Assembly: GCF_907164915.1 (NCBI RefSeq)
Contig: NC_061863.1
Location: 22,769,710 to 22,833,709 of the forward strand
From: Impatiens glandulifera
Lineage: Eukaryota > Streptophyta > Magnoliopsida > Ericales > Balsaminaceae
DNA length: 64,000 bases
Direction of reading: 5' to 3'
Positions 46,987-58,445 of the stretch are shown piece by piece. Each line of letters opens with the position of its first letter. Position 1 is the stretch's first letter. The notes under the pieces are model-generated. The model saw only the letters and a program-made list of their open reading frames with translations. It did not search any database and was not told where the DNA came from. Made by a program: the position numbers and the translations under genes.

Positions 46987-47564
46987 ATATATGTTTATCA
47001 TGAGAGTTTGACAAACATGCTGATGTGGTGTACTAACAAGTAACGTAAGCGGTCATATGTAAATGATCGGTGTACTATCAACAAATAGGTTTATTATAAG
47101 AGTTTAACAAGCTTTCTCCCAGGATTTAATAACATGTAACATACGCGGTTATGTGTAAATGATCGTAATATTATCAACAGATAAACTTATCGTGAGAGTT
47201 TGACAAACTTGCTCACGTGAGTTACGAACAAGTAACGTAAGCGTTCATGTGTAAATGATCGTTGTGGGTAACTATTGGCCAATAGGATTTTTCGTTAAAG
47301 TTAATAAAAAGTTTTAAGAGAGTTACTAATAAGTAATGCCTTGGGTGATCAAGAAAATGATCGAAAAATTTTCAATAGATAAGTTTGATTTTGACGTGAA
47401 TGTTAATAAATTATTCACGGGAGTTACTAACAGGTAATATGTAGTGTGATCATATACAAATAATTATGGTACCATCAACAGATAGGTTTACGTGAAAGTT
47501 GATAAACTTGTTACGAAAATTACTAACAAGTAATATGTAGAGCGATCATATATAAATGATCGTG
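46987..47564 (+). repeat. ~95 bp tandem satellite, second block
   Basis: About six further diverged units lie between solo LTR 4 and the CACTA element. The last unit breaks at AAATGATCGTG, exactly where the CACTA terminus starts. Confidence 0.85.
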
Positions 47565-48044
47565 CACTGGTAAAAAAAGGGTCTTTACCGACGGTTTTTC
47601 CCGAAGGTTTTGTAAACCTCTCCTAAATACTCCCGAGAGGAACAAATCTTTCGCTATTAAAAATAGATTCCGAGAGGGGTGTAAAACCTTCGGGTTTATT
47701 CATTAATACCGAAAGTTTTACAAAGAACTTTCGGTTTTTACCTTCCCAAAAAACCCAAAAAAATTCTAAGTGTTGGATGTGGGTTATTTGCGAAGGTTTT
47801 TGGAAAAACCTTCGGTTTTGAAATCCCTTGGTTTTTTAATTACGAAGGTTATTCAAAGAACCTTCGGTTTTGCCTTTTTTTGAAAATTTCTTTTCCGAAA
47901 GTTTTACAAAGAACCTTCGGTTTTGCTCAATAAAAAAAAAATTCTAAATTTTGAAATTGTTTTTTCCGAAGGTTATTCAATGAACCCTCGGTTTTGACTA
48001 ATATCAAAACCGAGGGTTTTATGAAAACCTTCGGCCTCAACCTC

Positions 48045-48052
48045 TATAAATA
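48045..48052 (+). promoter_or_regulatory. TATA box of the CACTA 5' minigene
   Basis: TATAAATA is followed by CAAACCCTAACCCTTCTC and a CT- and GCC-rich leader. It is the clearest promoter in the element and fits the position of the main promoter of En/Spm-type elements near the 5' end. Confidence 0.6.
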
Positions 48053-48069
48053 CAAACCCTAACCCTTCT

Positions 48070-48606
48070 CTTTTTCATTCCGCTCATCTCTCCTTTCTCT
48101 CTCTTCCGCCGCCGCCGCCTGCCTCCTCCAAGCCGCGGGTTCTTCTCCTCCCTTCAGGTAATTTGTTTGATTTGGTTATTTTTTTTGTTTTGTTTATTGT
48201 AAGATTTAGATTTCTTAAGTTTATATATATATTATAGATCTAGATTTATGTTAGTTTACGTTATTTTGTTTGATTAATATATATATACATATATCTGAAA
48301 TGCATTTAGGATATGGGTGATTCGACATGGAAGAGACTTCGGCAAACACCGGAGAAACTGCATCCGTGTTACCAGAATCTGATAACACAATCAGAAATTG
48401 CGGCACGTGAGGAAGAGGTCAGAAAGATGACGCTGGAAATGGAACAAATCCGATTAAGGGATGCCGAAAGAGGTCGTTTGCTCAGTGAAATCAAAGCGGA
48501 CCGGGCCGAAATGTCTTAGAGATTAGAGAATCTCGAACAGGAACTTGTCTTGTTGAGGAGTCGACTGAATCAACCACCCCCTCCTTCCACCCCATCTAAT
48601 AACTAA
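48070..48606 (+). pseudogene. CACTA minigene: N- and C-terminal ends of the tnpA-like protein
   Basis: A leader exon (about 48070-48156) ends at GTAATT. An intron runs to CATTTAG at 48309. The coding exon starts MGDSTWKRLRQTPEKLHPCY at 48313. Its first 30 residues match the start of the tnpA-like protein at 55766 (TWKSMRKTPKKLDKSYQNL), and its end matches the coiled coil and Pro-rich tail of that protein at 57300-57508. The middle exons, which should hold the DNA-binding part, are absent. A TAG at 48517-48519 interrupts the coiled coil; the same frame then runs to TAA at 48604. It may be a relic or an independent short product. Confidence 0.65.
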
Positions 48607-48779
48607 TTTGTAGATTTATTATGGATTTATTATGGGTTTCTGACAATTAATATTTAATTTTATGCGTTATGTTTTAATATTTATGAATTATTGTTATTAT
48701 GTTTGTTTGGTTTGGTTTAATATGTTTTAAATAATTATGTTTTGTTGACTTTTCACCTTTTTTTAAAAAAAAAACCGCA

Positions 48780-49590
48780 TCGCCAAAACCGAGGGTTTAT
48801 TTGAAAACCTTCGGTTTTGACCATTTTTTTTTTAAATATTGAGGTAAAAACCGAAGGTTTTCAAATAAACCTTCGGTTTTGACCATACATTAAAATAATC
48901 GGATTTTTTTCTAAGTATGGGGAAGGGTAAAAACCGAAGGTTTTCAAATAAACCTTCGGTTTTGACCATACATTAAAAAAATCTGATTTTTTTCTAAGTA
49001 TTGGGAAGGGTAAAAACCGAAGGTTTTCAAATAAACCTTCGGTTTTGACCATACATTAAAAAAATCGTATTTTTTTCTAAGTATGGGGAAGGGTAAAAAC
49101 CGAAGGTTTTCAAATAAACCTTCGGTTTTGACCATACATTAAAAAAATCGTATTATTTTCTAAGTATGGGGAAGGGTAAAAACCGAAGGTTTTCAAATAA
49201 ACCTTCGGTTTTGACCATACATTAAAAAAATCAGATTTTTTTCTAAGTATGGGAAGGGTAAAAACCGAAGGTTTTCAAATAAACCTTCGGTTTTGACCAT
49301 ACATTAAAAAAATCGGATTTTTTTCAAAGTATGGGGAAGGGTAAAAACCGAAGGTTTTCAAATAAACCTTCGGTTTTGACCATACATTAAAAAAAATTAG
49401 ATTTTTTTCTAAGTATGGGGAAGGGTAAAAACCGAAGGTTTTCAAAGAAACCTTCGGTTTTGACCATACATTAAGAAAATCGGATTTTTTTCTAAGTATG
49501 GGGAAGGGTAAAAACCGAAGGTTTTCAAATAAACCTTCGGTTTTGACAATTCCCAAAAAACTTCTGATCAAGGTCAAGACCGAGAGATAT
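48780..49590 (+). repeat. ~83 bp subterminal tandem array of the CACTA element
   Basis: About nine units each contain AACCGAAGGTTTTCAAATAA followed by ACCTTCGGTTTTGACC, a near-perfect hairpin, then a spacer with TTTTTTCTAAGTATGGGG. Subterminal repeats in CACTA elements usually bind the tnpA protein. Open frames on the minus strand here are translations of the repeats. Confidence 0.88.
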
Positions 49591-50700
49591 ATTTAAAACC
49601 TTCGCAAATACACATCAAAACCGAAAGTTAATTTTATAACTTTCGGTTTTAACACTACCTAGTTTGTTCAATTATTTTGTTTTTAACCCACTAATCTTAA
49701 CTTTTAACTAATATAATCATTTTCGTGTTCTATTTTAAAAATTAATATTGTGTTTCATGTTCAAATATTTATGATTGTGTTTGATTATTATAGAGAAGTC
49801 TATATGAATGTTCATGTTTGATTATCTTATGAATGTAGGTAATGATTGATCATATGGATTGTGCAATATTTTAAAGACATCAAATGTGGTAAATTAATAT
49901 TGTTATAGGTCATTAGAAGGTAGAAAACCAAGGAATTTAACAAATTTTCAAGTGCTAATTCCGAAAGTTATATAATTAACTTTCGGAAATAACCATCAAA
50001 ACCGAAAGTTTTCTATAAACTTTCGGATTTTACATTTCTCAAGAACGAGGGTTTTATATAAACCCTTCGGTTTTGATGGATATTTCCGAAAGTTAATTAT
50101 ATAACTTTCGGAATTAGCACTTGAAAAATTGTTAAATTCTTTGGTTTTCTATCTTCCAATCTAGACTCCTAAGTAATATAATCAAGTGTGTGTTTTTATT
50201 TTAAAAATTTAAATTGTCTTTAATGTTAAAATGTTTATGAATGTGTTTGATTATATATAGAAGTGTATATGAGTGTTTATGTTTGATTATCCTATGTATT
50301 TGTGTAATGTTTGATCATATGGATTGGGAAATGTTTTAAGGATATCAAATGTGTTAAATTAATGTTGTTCAACGTTATTAGAAAGTGAGAATCCAAATAA
50401 TTTAACAAGTTCTCATGTTGTAAAACCGAAAGTTAAATATATAACTTTCGGAAATATGCATAAAAAACGAAAGATTTACCAAAGCCCCTCGTTTTTATGT
50501 ATTTAAATTTAATTGTAAAAATGTATTTAAACATTAAAAACCGAGAGTTATATTAAAACTCTCGGAATTTGAACATTAAAAACCGAGAGTTATATGAAAA
50601 CTCTCGGTTTTTGATTATAATAAAAACCGAGAGTTTTAATATAACTCTCGGTTTTTATTATAATCAAAAACCGAGAGTTTTGCTATAACTCTCGGTAACT
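49591..50700. repeat. CACTA spacer with a large foldback and scattered hairpins
   Basis: 49922-50035 and 50045-50158 are inverted copies (AAGTGCTAATTCCGAAAG against CTTTCGGAATTAGCACTT), giving arms of about 110-130 bp around a short centre. Further CCGAGAGTT/AACTCTCGG palindromes follow up to 50700. No coding sequence. Confidence 0.7.
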
Positions 50701-51824
50701 ATTTATTTAATTAAAAAAAACCCTCTCTTTCTCTTTTCCCCGTTTCTTCTCCGCTTTCTCCCTCTCCAGCCGCTCCTCTTCTCCAGCGCCGCCAACAGAT
50801 CCGATCGATCGACGACTCCCTCCGGTTGAAGAAGACGACGCCGCCCGTAGAAGACAACGCCGCCAAGACGCCGCCCCTGTTGAAGCCGCGAAGACGTCTC
50901 TCCGCCTCTCCGGTTGAAGATCTGCCGCGGCTCCTATTGAAGATCTGCCGTCGCGCCTCCGCCGCTTTCAGCCGCACCTCAGTCGTGCCTCCGCCGACGA
51001 TTGAAGGTCAGTTATTGGATTTGAGGTTTATTTATATATATTAGTGTTATATATGTTAGATTTTAGGGTTAGTTTTTAGGATTTGTTAGATTTAGGAATT
51101 ATTAATGTTATTATTGAATCTAATTGAATCTGTTTGAATGATTGATTTACTGAAGTATTAGATTGATGTTATATATGTTAGATTTGGTTTGGAATTGTTG
51201 GATTTAAGTTGATTTATGTTGGAATCTGTTTAATTTAGGATTATGGTTTGATTTTTGTTTGATTTAGTTTAGATTTGTTTGATTTTGGTTTGATTGAGGT
51301 TTGATTTTGGTTTGATTGAGGTTTGATTTTTGTTTGGTTAATTGGTTTGGTTAAAAATTGGTTTATATTGAGTTTGATTTAGGTTTGGTTAATGGGTTTG
51401 ATTGATGGTTATTGATTTTGATTTATGTTTGGTTATTAGGTTTGATTAATGTTAAAAATTGGTTTATATTGAGTTTGGTTTAGGTGTGGTTATTTGGTTT
51501 GATTGATAGTTATTGAGATTATGTTAGAATTGAATTGTTTGGATTAGATTTGATTTTGGTTATTAGATTTGGTTTGAAATTGTTTGATTAATGTTAGATT
51601 TAGGTTATATGTTCAATATTTTGGTTAGATTTGGTTTTTATATTGATTTGTTAGATTAGGTTTGTTAGATTATATTTTGTTTGGATTTATGTCAAATTTA
51701 AGTTAGAAAATATGGTTTGATTTTGTCTGATTTTGGATTAGGACCGTCCGTCTCTTGAAGATCGCCGAGGTTATTCCACCTTCAGCTGCCTCCTCCACCG
51801 TCGCCGCCACAACTGCTGAAAAAG
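50700..51824 (+). promoter_or_regulatory. Transposase 5' leader exons (CT- and GCC-rich)
   Basis: A leader exon of about 50710-51006 ends TTGAAG before GTCAGT. A second small exon (51742-51824) lies between TTTTGGATTAG and GTCAGT. The final intron ends TTTTATTAG at 52350, just before AAATATGG. The two introns are T/G-rich, as plant introns often are. The exact transcription start is not determined and no clear TATA box was seen here. Confidence 0.5.
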
Positions 51825-52354
51825 GTCAGTTTTTAAGGATTTTTATGTTGTTAGGATTATATTGGATTTTAGGTATGAATTGAATTATTTGAATTATATA
51901 TGATTGAAATAGTGTTTGACTAGGTTTGATTAGTTTAAAAAATGGGTTAGATTAATGATGATTGGTTATTTGAATTAGGCAAGATTGAAGACTGTCGTGC
52001 TAGATTGGTTAAATTAGGTTAGATTAGATTTGAAATGTTTAGGATGAAATATTGTTTGTTTAGGTGGAATTTGGCTTGGATAATGTTAGATTAGGTTTGA
52101 AATGTAAATGAATGACATATTCATGTTTGTTTAGGTGAAATTTGGCTTGGATAATGTTAGATATTGTTGAAATGTATATGAATGAAATATTGTTTGTTTA
52201 GGTTGAATTGGGCTTCGATAATGTTAGATGAAATTGATTATTGGTTGGATAATGATAGATTAGATATAAATTATGTTAGCATTATGTAAGCCTAATTAAT
52301 TTAGTGAAATATAAGTAAATAATAATGCGGGTTGTGTTCCATTTTATTAGAAAT

Positions 52355-55300
52355 ATGGAAGTACCCGATAAAAGCTGGATGACCTTACGTCGAGATCATC
52401 CAGATTACGAGGAAGGCGTTGACAAATTCCTCGAGTATGCTGTTAGGAATACATCCCGACAAACCGTGAAATGTCCCTGCGTGAAATGCTTGAACACGCC
52501 GTTTATGGAAATAGACGAAGTGAAGACTCACCTCATTGTTTATGGAATAAATGTGCATTATCAGTATTGGTATTTTCATGGAGAAAAAAGACGTACTACT
52601 CAAGTGGTAAATGACGATGTCGATAAAGATGCCGATGACTTCGATGATGATGATGATGACGATGATCAATCGGAGGATGCCGTGCCGGAATTCAACGATG
52701 CGAGACCGGAGATGAATAATACAGTTAATGAAGAGGTCAACGAAGAACGTTATATGCACGAATTTATAAACGATATGTTCCCCAACGTTAATGACGTCCC
52801 GGATAACGATGAACCAGTCGAAGATGCGCATAGATTTTATAAATTGCTTGATGATTGCAAACGGCCATTGTATGAAGGTGCTCGAATAACAAAATCATCG
52901 GCACTACTGAAACTACTTCACATAAAAAATGTATGTCAATGGACGAATTCTTCGTTCGATATGTTGTTGCGTCTGCTTAAAGACTACATATTACCGATTG
53001 ACGCTCAATTGCCAAACTCATACTACGAAAGTAAAAAATTCATTACTGATATCGGGCTAAAATATGACAAGATAGACGCATGTAAGAACAACTGTATGCT
53101 ATTTTGGAAGGACGACATAAATGAAGATTCTTGCAGAGTTTGCGGTCTTTCAAGATGGAAAGTCGACCAAACAAGTGGGACAGTTCGGGAGAAGCAAAAC
53201 GGGAAATTCATTCCAAAAAAGGTGTTGAGATATTTCCCTTTAATACCAAGACTGCAAAGACTATACATGTCCTCAAAAACGGCTCCAATGATGAGATGGC
53301 ATAAAGAAGGAAGAGTTGATAGTGATACGTTGAGACATCCCGCTGATTCCTTAACATGGAAGACGTTTGATGAAAATTATACAGATTTTGCTTCAGAATC
53401 TCGAAACGTAAGACTGGGTTTATCAAGCGATGGGTTTCAGCCATTTGCAAATGTGAAAAAATCATACTGTGTTTGGCCGGTTATTCTCGTTCCTTATAAT
53501 GTGTCACCCACGACTTGTATGGATTCTAGCAATTTCATCTTATCTATGTTAATTCCGGGTCCAAAGAGTCCGGGAGATGCAATTGACATATTTCTCCAGC
53601 CATTGATCGAAGAGTTGCATGAACTGTGGCAAACAGGTGTGAAAACGTTTGATGCACACACCTCGCAATACTTTAACATGCGAGCGGCGTTGTTGTGGAC
53701 CATTAACGACTTTCCCGCATACGCGAATTTATCAGGCTGGAGTACGAAAGGTAAATTTGCTTGTCCTTGTTGTAACAACGACACAGTATCTCTTCGATTG
53801 GTTCATGGTTCCAAACAATGTTACTTGGGTCATAGACGCTTCCTTCCACCGAAGCACAAATACAGAAAGGATAAAGAGTCGTTTGATGGTCGAACTGATT
53901 ATAGGGATCCCCCTAGATTGTTAACGGGGCAAGAAAGTTATGAGCAAGCACGAGACCTAGAAGATATTATTCTTAGTGCGGATATGAGCAAGAGAACCAA
54001 GATATATCATGAAACGCAGGGAGACAATTGGAACAAACTTAGCATTTTCTTCCGTCTACCTTATTGGAAATCGCTATTATTGAGACATAATTTGGATGTG
54101 ATGCATATTGAGAAAAATATCTGTGATAGCGTGTTGGGAACAATAATGAATGTGAAAGAGAAGACTAAGGATGGTCCTAAAGCGCGTAAAGACTTAGAAC
54201 TCTTAGGCATAAAATCATGGTTACATCCTATAAATGATGAAAGAGTTGTTCATTATCCAGAAGCGCCTTTCACTTTGACATCCGATAATAAAATACGTCT
54301 TTGTAACTTCTTGAAAGATCTTAAGTTGCCTGATGGGTTTTGCTCAAATATCGGGGGTTGTGTAAATTTGGATGAGAAAAAGCTTTCGGGATTAAAGAGT
54401 CATGATTGTCACATTTTGTTGGAATATCTAATTCCTTTAGCAACTCGTGGATTGCTTCTAGAGTATGTGTATGATGCGTTAGTAAATTTGTCTCGTTTCT
54501 TTCGGTTGTTGTGCTTCAAAGAGTTGATTCAAGAGGACCTGAAACAATTGTACATGGATATTACATTGACACTTTGCAAATTTGAAATGATTTTTCCGCC
54601 GTCAATCTTCGACATCATGATGCATCTCCCGGTTCACTTGTCATTTGAGGCTTTGCTTGGAGGACCTGTTCAGTATCGATGGATGTATCCGTTTGAACAT
54701 TACATGGGTACAATGAAAAGATATTTGCGGAATAATAACCACCCAGAAGCCTCTATAAGCGAGAGCTATCTTGTTAACGAAAGTATTAGTTTATGTGCCA
54801 GGTATATGGATGAACAAGATCAAAAAAATGCACATCCTGAAATCTCGGGCATTTCAATATTTGCATCATTGGAAGACCTATCTAACGGAAAAGTATACAA
54901 CTTGGATTATATCGATCGAGTGACAGCTCATTCTTACATTTTGAAAAATTGTCCCGAAGCAGAACCTTTTTACATGTAAGATTCAATGTTGCTGTTACTA
55001 ATTAGCATTAAAGAGTGTTACTAATTAGCATTCGATCTATTTGTAGAGATTATAACGAGTCCAGTGGAGAAACGTTTGCCGCATATTTCAAGCATCGAGT
55101 GAGTAAATTACAAACCATATATCCCAACTCTTCTTATTCATATTAACAACTTAATTTCGGATACATATATAGGTCGCCCATTTAGCAGAAATTAACGACA
55201 TATCAAGAGACCTCAAGATCTTAGGAGAAGGTCCAAGTATGTACTCGTCTATGTATGTTTGGTGTAAAGTAAACGGATTCAAATTCTGTACAGAAAAACA

Positions 55301-55655
55301 CGACGAAGGGTTGACAACTCAAAATAGTGGGGTGGTTGTTGAGGGGTACAACGGATCTGAAACTATGTCGTACTATGGAGTTTTGACGGATATAATCGAA
55401 GTACAATATTATTCTCACAAACGAGTTGTTTTATTCAAGTGTAAGTGGTTTGATACACACTCGGGGGAACTAGGAGTGAAAGTGGACAAATATGGCTTCG
55501 TAAGTGTAAATGTAAACCGAATTTTGAAAACCCAAAGTCCAGACCCGTATATATTGGCGAGTCAAGCAAAACAAGTATTCTACGCCCCTGATATGTCAGC
55601 CCGACCCGGTTGGAAGATTGTGACGAAAATAAAACCGCGGTTTACAAACATATAG
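52355..55655 (+). CDS. CACTA transposase, tnpD/TNP2 type (three coding exons)
   Basis: This protein cuts and joins the element ends. The coding exons 52355-54975, 55047-55098 and 55173-55655 have GT-AG borders and join in frame to give 1,051 residues. The start is ATG 52355, not 52325, because an acceptor (TTTTATTAG) lies between them. The domain order fits the family. A transposase-associated domain (about residues 5-80: DKSWMTLRRDHPDYEEGV, CPCVKCLN) comes first, then an acidic Asp run. The Transposase_21 core follows (SSDGFQPFANVKKSY about 356; DIFLQPLIEELHELW; TINDFPAYANLSGWSTKGK about 447; HNLDVMHIEKNICDSVLG), then DUF4218 (LKSHDCHILLEYLIPLA) and a C-terminal DUF4216-like part (VVEGY, YYGVLTDIIEVQY). 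No stop or frameshift was seen. Confidence 0.88.
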
Positions 55656-55765
55656 TTCAGATTAATTAATTAGGTAGATTTAATAATGTTTTTAACTTTA
55701 TATTCATTTTTATTACTACTTCATTTCAATTATTCACTCATTTTTATTAATGGTGTGAATTAAGA

Positions 55766-57508
55766 ATGTCTGAAGGTCCTAAAACAACTTGGAAGAGTAT
55801 GAGGAAGACACCCAAGAAATTGGATAAAAGTTACCAAAACCTACTTGCCCAATCCGAGTCGTTAAAGCTTCGAGGATCGTCTTCTAGAGACCAACCACCG
55901 ATTCCTGTGGTCCCGATAGCTACTGCGCCTCCCCGAACATACGAGACTGAAGACGATGATGATCTCCACGAGTTTATAGAGAGCACATACGCTGATAACC
56001 TACCTAGCGATGAGGCTGAAGACGAGGGTCTTGAGGAGCCTATCGAGGAGCAGGAAGACGAGGAGGCAGACGGGACCACTCCCGACCCATCATCGACAGG
56101 TATTTCGTTTACAAATTAGTTAGTGTTTCAATTGATTGACATATTTAATTAAGATTTTGATAATTTTGAAGAATCTTCTGCCCGCAAAAGACGGGGAAAG
56201 AACAAGAATATTGCGCTGTCTAAGAGGCTAGCGGGGACGAGGATCCCTCTAACGTTTAGAGAGAAGGATGGGAGGCCAGGCGGTACAGACGTGGGAAGGA
56301 CAAGGTGGTCTAGACATGTGGGGTCGATTATCCGGGACCCCGCAGCCGTCTCACACCGTCTTCTCAAGTGGAAGGCTTTAAGTGCAGACCAATTGGATTC
56401 ACTGTGGACTGCTATCAAGGTAATACTTATAACTTGATTATACATTACGTCACTAAATAATTATTTGTAACATTTGGATGTTATTTTTTTTAGGATCCGT
56501 TCGAAGCGACTAATGGCGACATTGAGTATTTTCGAAAGACCGGGTTGGGACACGCCAATCAGATATGGGATAGATGGCGGTCGGATTTGAACAAGAATTA
56601 TATCCGCGTCCACAAAGGAGACGAGGCGGCGGTACTGGTTAATCCTCCACCGGACTACGATCGAGATGATTGGGAGTTTGTGTGTCGCAACCATTTCTTC
56701 ACAAACGTTTAAGGACGGTTTCATAATTCAAATAAAAGTTGATATTAATTAATCTAACTTCATTTGTTATTTCAAATACAGAGACACAGTTTTACAAATA
56801 TGAAGAATCGGAAGAATCTGAAATTCCCGCATCGAACGGGAAGTAGACCGTTTGCACAAATTGAAGACGAGTTGGTAAGTACATTATTTGTAATAACTTA
56901 ATATGTAGATTGTTATTAATTATATAAATCATTTATTTCAACAGGCGATTGAAATGGGACGGCCACCGTCTGTAATTGAAGTATTCAAGAGGACCCGTAC
57001 ACCAAAACCGACACAAGAAAACCCAACACCCATCTCGGACGAACACGTGCAAGAGAAAATTGTAAGTGAATTGAATATGCCTAGTTTTTTATTATAGAAA
57101 TGATATTTTATTTGAATTGTGCAGGCTGAGATGAAGGAGGTTGTTAGTAACGAACCGGGAATATCGGATTTTGAATTGACGGAGAGGGTGTTCGGACAAC
57201 AAAAACACGGGGTAGTGTTCAGAATGGGATCAGGCGTCCGGCCCACACACTTTCGTGAGGATCGTCGTAGTGGAAACAGTTCACAGCGAAACAATGAGCG
57301 ATTGTTAGAAGAGAATCAAATGATGAAGCTCAAGTTGGAGGAACTGGAGAAGAGGGACGAAGAAAGAAAGCACAGAATGGATGAAATGCAAGCGGAAAAG
57401 GAAGAAATTGTGGAAAGAATGGAGAGGGAGAAGTCAGAGATGAACGCAAGAATGGAGAGAATCGAATTGTATATGAGGCAAGGACCACCTCCTCCCCCCA
57501 CAAGCTAA
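55766..57508 (+). CDS. CACTA second gene, tnpA/TNP1-like (six exons)
   Basis: This is the accessory protein, expected to bind the subterminal repeats and bring the ends together. The predicted exons 55766-56099, 56154-56419, 56494-56706, 56782-56874, 56945-57061 and 57125-57508 keep frame and give 468 residues. Donor 3 (GTTTAAGG) is weak; the others are standard. The N-terminus (TWKSMRKTPKKLDKSYQNL) is basic and is followed by a strongly acidic stretch. Middle exons match the plant En/Spm Transposase_24 pattern: W-x-SL-WTAIK ending, HRTGSRPFAQIEDEL, GRPPSVIEVFKRTRT, and VFGQQKHGVVFRMGSGV. The C-terminus is a long charged coiled coil (about residues 385-455) ending in a Pro tail. Confidence 0.78.
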
Positions 57509-57714
57509 GGTTGTTTCGATTCAAAACATTTTTTCATTAGTGGTTGAATTTAGAACAGATTGTTCGGAATATTAGTTTGGTGTCGAATTTTGTAATGTTC
57601 ATGATCAATTAATGTGATCGTTTAATGTATGTTGCATTTCTTTTATCATTGATATATTGGTTTGGCTGAACAGGTTTTGGTTGCGAGCAAAATAATCCGC
57701 ACATTTTAAAAAAT

Positions 57715-58345
57715 TTACAGGAAAAAACCGAAAGTAATATTGAAATCTCTCGGTTTTTCTGTTTGTGAAAAAACCGAGAGATATTAGAAAACTCTCGGTT
57801 TTTAGCCAAAGAGAAAACCGAGAGTTATATGACAAACCCTCGGTTTTTACCCAAAAGAGGAAAAACCGAGCGTTTTCATATAACTTTCGGTTTTTCCTCT
57901 TTGTGGCAAAACCGAAAGTTTTGTAATCACTCTCAGTTTTTCCACAAAGAGAAAAACCGAAAGTTGTTTGCAAAACCCTCGGTTTTTCCACACAGAGAAA
58001 AACCGAAAGATATGTGTAAAACCCTCGGTTTTTCTACAATGAGAAAACCCGAAAGTTATTTGCAAAACCCTCGGTTTTTCTACAATGAGAAAAACCGAAA
58101 GTTGTTTGCAAAACCCTCGGTTTTTCCACACAGAGAAAAACCGAAAGTTATTTGTACAACCCTCGGTTTTTTCAAAAAGAGAAAAACCGAAAGTTTTCAT
58201 ATAACTCTCGGTTTTTCTCTTTGTGGAAATCCCGAGAGAGTCAATACCGAGGGATGGCGAGAGTTACTAAAACCTTCGGTAAGGTGTCTTTACCGAGAGT
58301 TATAGGGTCAAAACCGAGAGTTTTAACTCTCGGTTTTGACCATTT
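57715..58345 (-). repeat. 3' subterminal repeat array of the CACTA element
   Basis: Roughly ten units of about 60 bp contain AAAACCGAAAGTTATTTGCA and AAACCCTCGGTTTTTC in alternating orientation. They are the counterpart of the 5' array and end next to the inverted terminus. Overlapping open frames on both strands are repeat translations. Confidence 0.82.
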
Positions 58346-58356
58346 TTTCACCAGTG

Positions 58357-58445
58357 GTGGTATTATCAACATATAGGTTTACGTAGAAGTTGATAAACTT
58401 GTTACAGAAGTTGATATATAGAATGATCATATATAAATGATCGTA
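58357..58445 (+). repeat. ~95 bp satellite, last unit
   Basis: GTGGTATTATCAACATATAGG continues the satellite unit broken at 47564. About one unit remains before unrelated AT-rich DNA. Confidence 0.8.

Larger units (their letters stand above)
47565..58356 (+). mobile_element. CACTA (En/Spm) DNA transposon, apparently complete, TSD GTG
   Basis: The 10,792 bp element has inverted termini CACTGGTAAAAAAAGGGTC (5') and, read inward from 58356, CACTGGTGAAAAAATGGTC (3'). It is flanked by the 3 bp duplication GTG (47562-47564, 58357-58359). Removing the element and one GTG restores a satellite unit. It contains repeat arrays full of CCGAAGGTTT/AAACCTTCGG motifs at both ends, a tnpD-type transposase gene and a tnpA-like gene, both without visible breaks, and a truncated minigene near the 5' end. 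Confidence 0.95.

Noticed and set aside
48861..49577. Several minus-strand frames with repeated KTEGLFENLRF-type sequence
   Set aside because: They are produced by the CACTA subterminal array, whose unit has no stop in that frame. There is no gene context.
57605..58305. Overlapping frames on both strands with KTE/SFRF-like repeats
   Set aside because: They are translations of the 3' subterminal array. Open frames on both strands at once are expected from short palindromic units.
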